The position numbers and the translations under genes are program-made. The notes under the pieces are model-generated. The model saw only the letters and a list, made by a program, of their open reading frames with translations. It searched no databases and had not been told where the DNA came from. A DNA stretch of 47,160 nucleotides, from assembly GCA_937957915.1 (NCBI GenBank), contig CALGNZ010000041.1:1-47160 (forward strand). The letters are read 5' to 3'. Origin of the DNA: an uncultured Granulosicoccaceae bacterium. Lineage in GTDB: Bacteria; Pseudomonadota; Gammaproteobacteria; Granulosicoccales; Granulosicoccaceae. Positions 45,901 to 47,160 of this stretch are shown here, piece by piece; position 1 is the stretch's first letter, and every line of letters starts with the position of its first letter.

Positions 45901-47160
45901 GCACCATCACTTCCGTTGCTGCGAATAATCGGTATATCAGTCTGACTCTGAGACTCAGTCACGCTAAACGTGGCGCTGCTGAAGGCAAATTCGCCAGCAG
46001 TAATGATCTGACCGGCAACAGATCCAAAGCTAATGGACGTTACTGTTGATTCCGGTGTACCTGCGTCAAAGACCAGCGACAAGGGCGCCATGTAGTCACC
46101 GGAAGCAGCTGCATTGAATGTCACAAGTATTTCACAGGTTATTGTGGCTCCGGCAATCACATCTGCACACGACGTCGTCTCAACGTCAAATGCGCCAGCT
46201 GCAGTAATAGTTAACCCCGTTGCAGTCCGGGTATTCGGAATATCCGCATTAGTGATGACAATACTGGCCTCTAACGATGCCGGTAAATCGGTGACATTCA
46301 ATACACCAAAGTCCAGGGCCAAATCGGCGACTACTAACGCTGCCGCTACTGGTTCAGACACCGGTGCAACAGCGGCTCCCGCCATAGTCGCAACTTCAAT
46401 TGATGCCGATTCACCAACGCCATTATCGAAAGCCAATTCAAGCGCTCCACGGTCCTCGCCTGCAGTCGCTGGATTATAGGTAACTTCCAACACACAGCTT
46501 TCTGTGGCACCTGCTGCTATATTCGGACAACCCAGCGGATCTACTGCAAATGCAGTGTTACTCGTCGATAGCGACAGCGCTGTTGCGTCTGAACCCGGCA
46601 CTTCGCCGCCGGAGTTATTGGTTATCTCCAGTGTCAGTGGCAGTGTTACCGCAGCTTCACCGAGTATAACTGTGCCAAAATTCATTGATGCATCACTCGC
46701 GGCAACTGCAAGCACTGCTGCTTCCGGGTCCGGGTCCGGCTCTACTGCCTCACCAAGCAGCTCTGCCACATCTAACGCTACTGTTCCACCAATGCCATCA
46801 TCAAAGGATAACTCCAGTGATCCGACGTCCTCCCCTGCAGTCGCTGGATTATAGGTAACCTCCAACACACAGCTTTCTGTTGCACCCGCTGCTATATTCG
46901 GACAGTCCAACGGATCTACTGCAAATGCAGTGTTACTCGTCGATAGCGACAGCGCTGTTGCGTCTGAACCCGGCACTTCGCCGCCAGAGTTATTGGTTAT
47001 CTCCAGTGTCAGCGGCAGTGTTACCGCAGCCTCACCAAGTACAACTGTGCCAAAATCCATTGATGCATCACTTGCGGCAACTGCAAGCACTGCTGCTTCT
47101 GGGTCTGGCTCCGGTTCTACTGCCTCACCAAGTAGCTCTGCTACATCGAGTGCTACCGAC
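42993..47160 (-). CDS. Large autotransporter with choice-of-anchor-D and Calx-beta repeats, 5' end beyond window
   Basis: A surface protein of at least 1388 residues whose N terminus lies outside the window. In the visible order there are two near-identical repeats of 125 residues of choice-of-anchor-D / ASH type (DFGTVVLGEAAVTLPLTL, then CPNIAAGATESCVLEVTYNP) and a third, diverged one. Then come three Calx-beta-like domains (FSVTESQSQTDIPI, LSVDEVSGEIVIDI, VTVAENSAGLVQIG) and a bacterial Ig-like region (GASVSWTVFPDP). The C-terminal 300 residues form an outer-membrane beta-barrel ending in phenylalanine (FISPWGFFANGSLAIG to GGFRLEF). This is a type V secretion layout. Likely roles are adhesion or biofilm (inference). 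Its stop overlaps the histidine phosphatase start. Confidence 0.88.
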   Translation of the reverse strand, partial: SVALDVAELLGEAVEPEPDPEAAVLAVAASDASMDFGTVVLGEAAVTLPLTLEITNNSGGEVPGSDATALSLSTSNTAFAVDPLDCPNIAAGATESCVLEVTYNPATAGEDVGSLELSFDDGIGGTVALDVAELLGEAVEPDPDPEAAVLAVAASDASMNFGTVILGEAAVTLPLTLEITNNSGGEVPGSDATALSLSTSNTAFAVDPLGCPNIAAGATESCVLEVTYNPATAGEDRGALELAFDNGVGESASIEVATMAGAAVAPVSEPVAAALVVADLALDFGVLNVTDLPASLEASIVITNADIPNTRTATGLTITAAGAFDVETTSCADVIAGATITCEILVTFNAAASGDYMAPLSLVFDAGTPESTVTSISFGSVAGQIITAGEFAFSSATFSVTESQSQTDIPIIRSNGSDGARAVVVSIDPITASRPTDFDVLEVDGVTLLGNNQASVQFADGETTKFLRLKVEADNAFEDPESLSITLADVTTPAAGNTETLVTILDSSDPGVLTFASDDLSVDEVSGEIVIDISRSASSGSGEVAGDLSLLWSVTGGSATVGADLPEQSGSVQWLADDSGGGATGARSITISGIVADELVEGTETFNVNFVLNGEAADRVTLSESLSVSIEDSTVVTPVELSLVTGGTVTVAENSAGLVQIGVARGGDSQSEVTLPYSIGAADDTASDDDYDAVDGVLFWPAGDSAVKFIEIQVTNDSSPEQTEALSVNFGQLPGSAFAQWPSTLAVANLPSPPAVQHPASVTLVITDDDALLLSDDSNTPLVLLQVLSEQEVRAVNPPLLLAPFEVRAVQVTTPELPQCAGSDVAALVAAGCTQPVAGASVSWTVFPDPQGRPGNVAEIITADGVAHVDTVNTVADDEGMVSVQVNVLRRGFIGIRATPTLNAVSSKSVAQADRGIRAVVAPVVPSGVGDIVFTIRAGLQTTVGFSTNQARLGFAIDGICDAVDNGELPAATSPEEASLYTLCDLENESEPEVLSAINALMPEEYFSIADASVDLADLQITNVYARILALRARQLSGEDRTEDADVDLSGLSLQLYGESIPSIVADTAVNNVLSSGGSSGSTAATSFISPWGFFANGSLAIGDAEDTENEVGQDFRTRGITAGVDYMVDNNIVIGAAVGVTRHSSDFRGQQGSNDLDGTYLSLFGTYFNPNRGYLDVIMEVGTNQYELSRQINLNLASPEAGSLLQSTNDLQIADGRTSASSLALTVGAGFDKNFNGYQVGPYARLSLAHADVDGFAETARFQDRPGIGYVLRIQDHSIRSVRLALGGQLSKTINTKRGIFLPQLRLEAELENEERPESITSSFRFDPTDQEFIIDGDDNDRFVVNYSFGGSAIFKNGKSGFLFYEGQAGHESVTQHRLKGGFRLEF
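46459..47160 (-). repeat. Near-identical 375-bp tandem repeats inside the autotransporter gene
   Basis: 46459-46833 and 46834 to the window end are copies in the same phase (375 bp, 125 codons), differing at scattered bases only. More copies probably lie beyond the edge. The next unit inward (to about 46070) is clearly diverged. Confidence 0.9.

Overview
The window is chromosomal DNA of roughly 50 percent GC from a gammaproteobacterium. The evidence is the gene content and local order: a TatD orthologue, YcgL, an Hsp15-like S4 protein, ffh next to the rpsP-rimM-trmD-rplS operon, a CcsA-like gene followed by a CorC-like gene, radA, xseB-ispA, and dapA / metallo-hydrolase / bcp / perM. The genus cannot be read from the sequence; a marine-type lineage is only a guess. 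I see no rRNA, tRNA, transposase, integrase, phage gene or CRISPR array. Almost all coding sequence belongs to recognisable core families.

Layout. 1-10.4 kb: slt (-) diverges from tatD (+). A small methyltransferase (-) and adk (+) follow, then a repeat-rich periplasmic peptidoglycan-binding protein (-), the overlapping cluster metY / alpha-beta hydrolase / trmH (-), and a 3-hydroxyacyl-CoA dehydrogenase (+) without the usual C-terminal hydratase domain. 10.5-21.4 kb is one long co-directional minus-strand run: hslR-like, amtB, glnK, a possible small ORF, pcnB, a deoxynucleoside kinase, an OmpR-type response regulator, a secreted LysM+FecR protein, a CHASE2 histidine kinase and a secreted ComEA-like protein. 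The regulator, FecR protein and kinase look like one envelope-sensing unit. 21.6-29 kb: ycgL (+), then on the minus strand two monohaem cytochromes c, htpG, rplS-trmD-rimM-rpsP and ffh. 29.2-35.6 kb, plus strand: the CcsA-like protein, a CorC/HlyC-like membrane protein, radA, xseB-ispA and folE2. 35.7-42.3 kb: a YycJ-like metallo-hydrolase and dapA (-), bcp (+), perM-like permease (-), proS (+) and a Tat-exported intradiol-dioxygenase-like lipoprotein (+). 42.4-47.16 kb: a histidine-phosphatase-like protein and, overlapping it by one base, a very large autotransporter (both -) that runs off the right edge.

The points most worth a second look are the regulator/FecR-LysM/CHASE2 module, the duplicated seven-to-eight-unit repeat array of the peptidoglycan-binding protein, the near-identical 375-bp tandem repeats in the autotransporter, a three-copy 18-bp repeat that triplicates a Shine-Dalgarno-like motif before trmD, a 12-bp repeat encoding Asp-Pro-Cys-Phe units after ispA, a structured adk leader, and a 36-nt hairpin between two convergent genes. 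No complete new defence or mobile system is visible.
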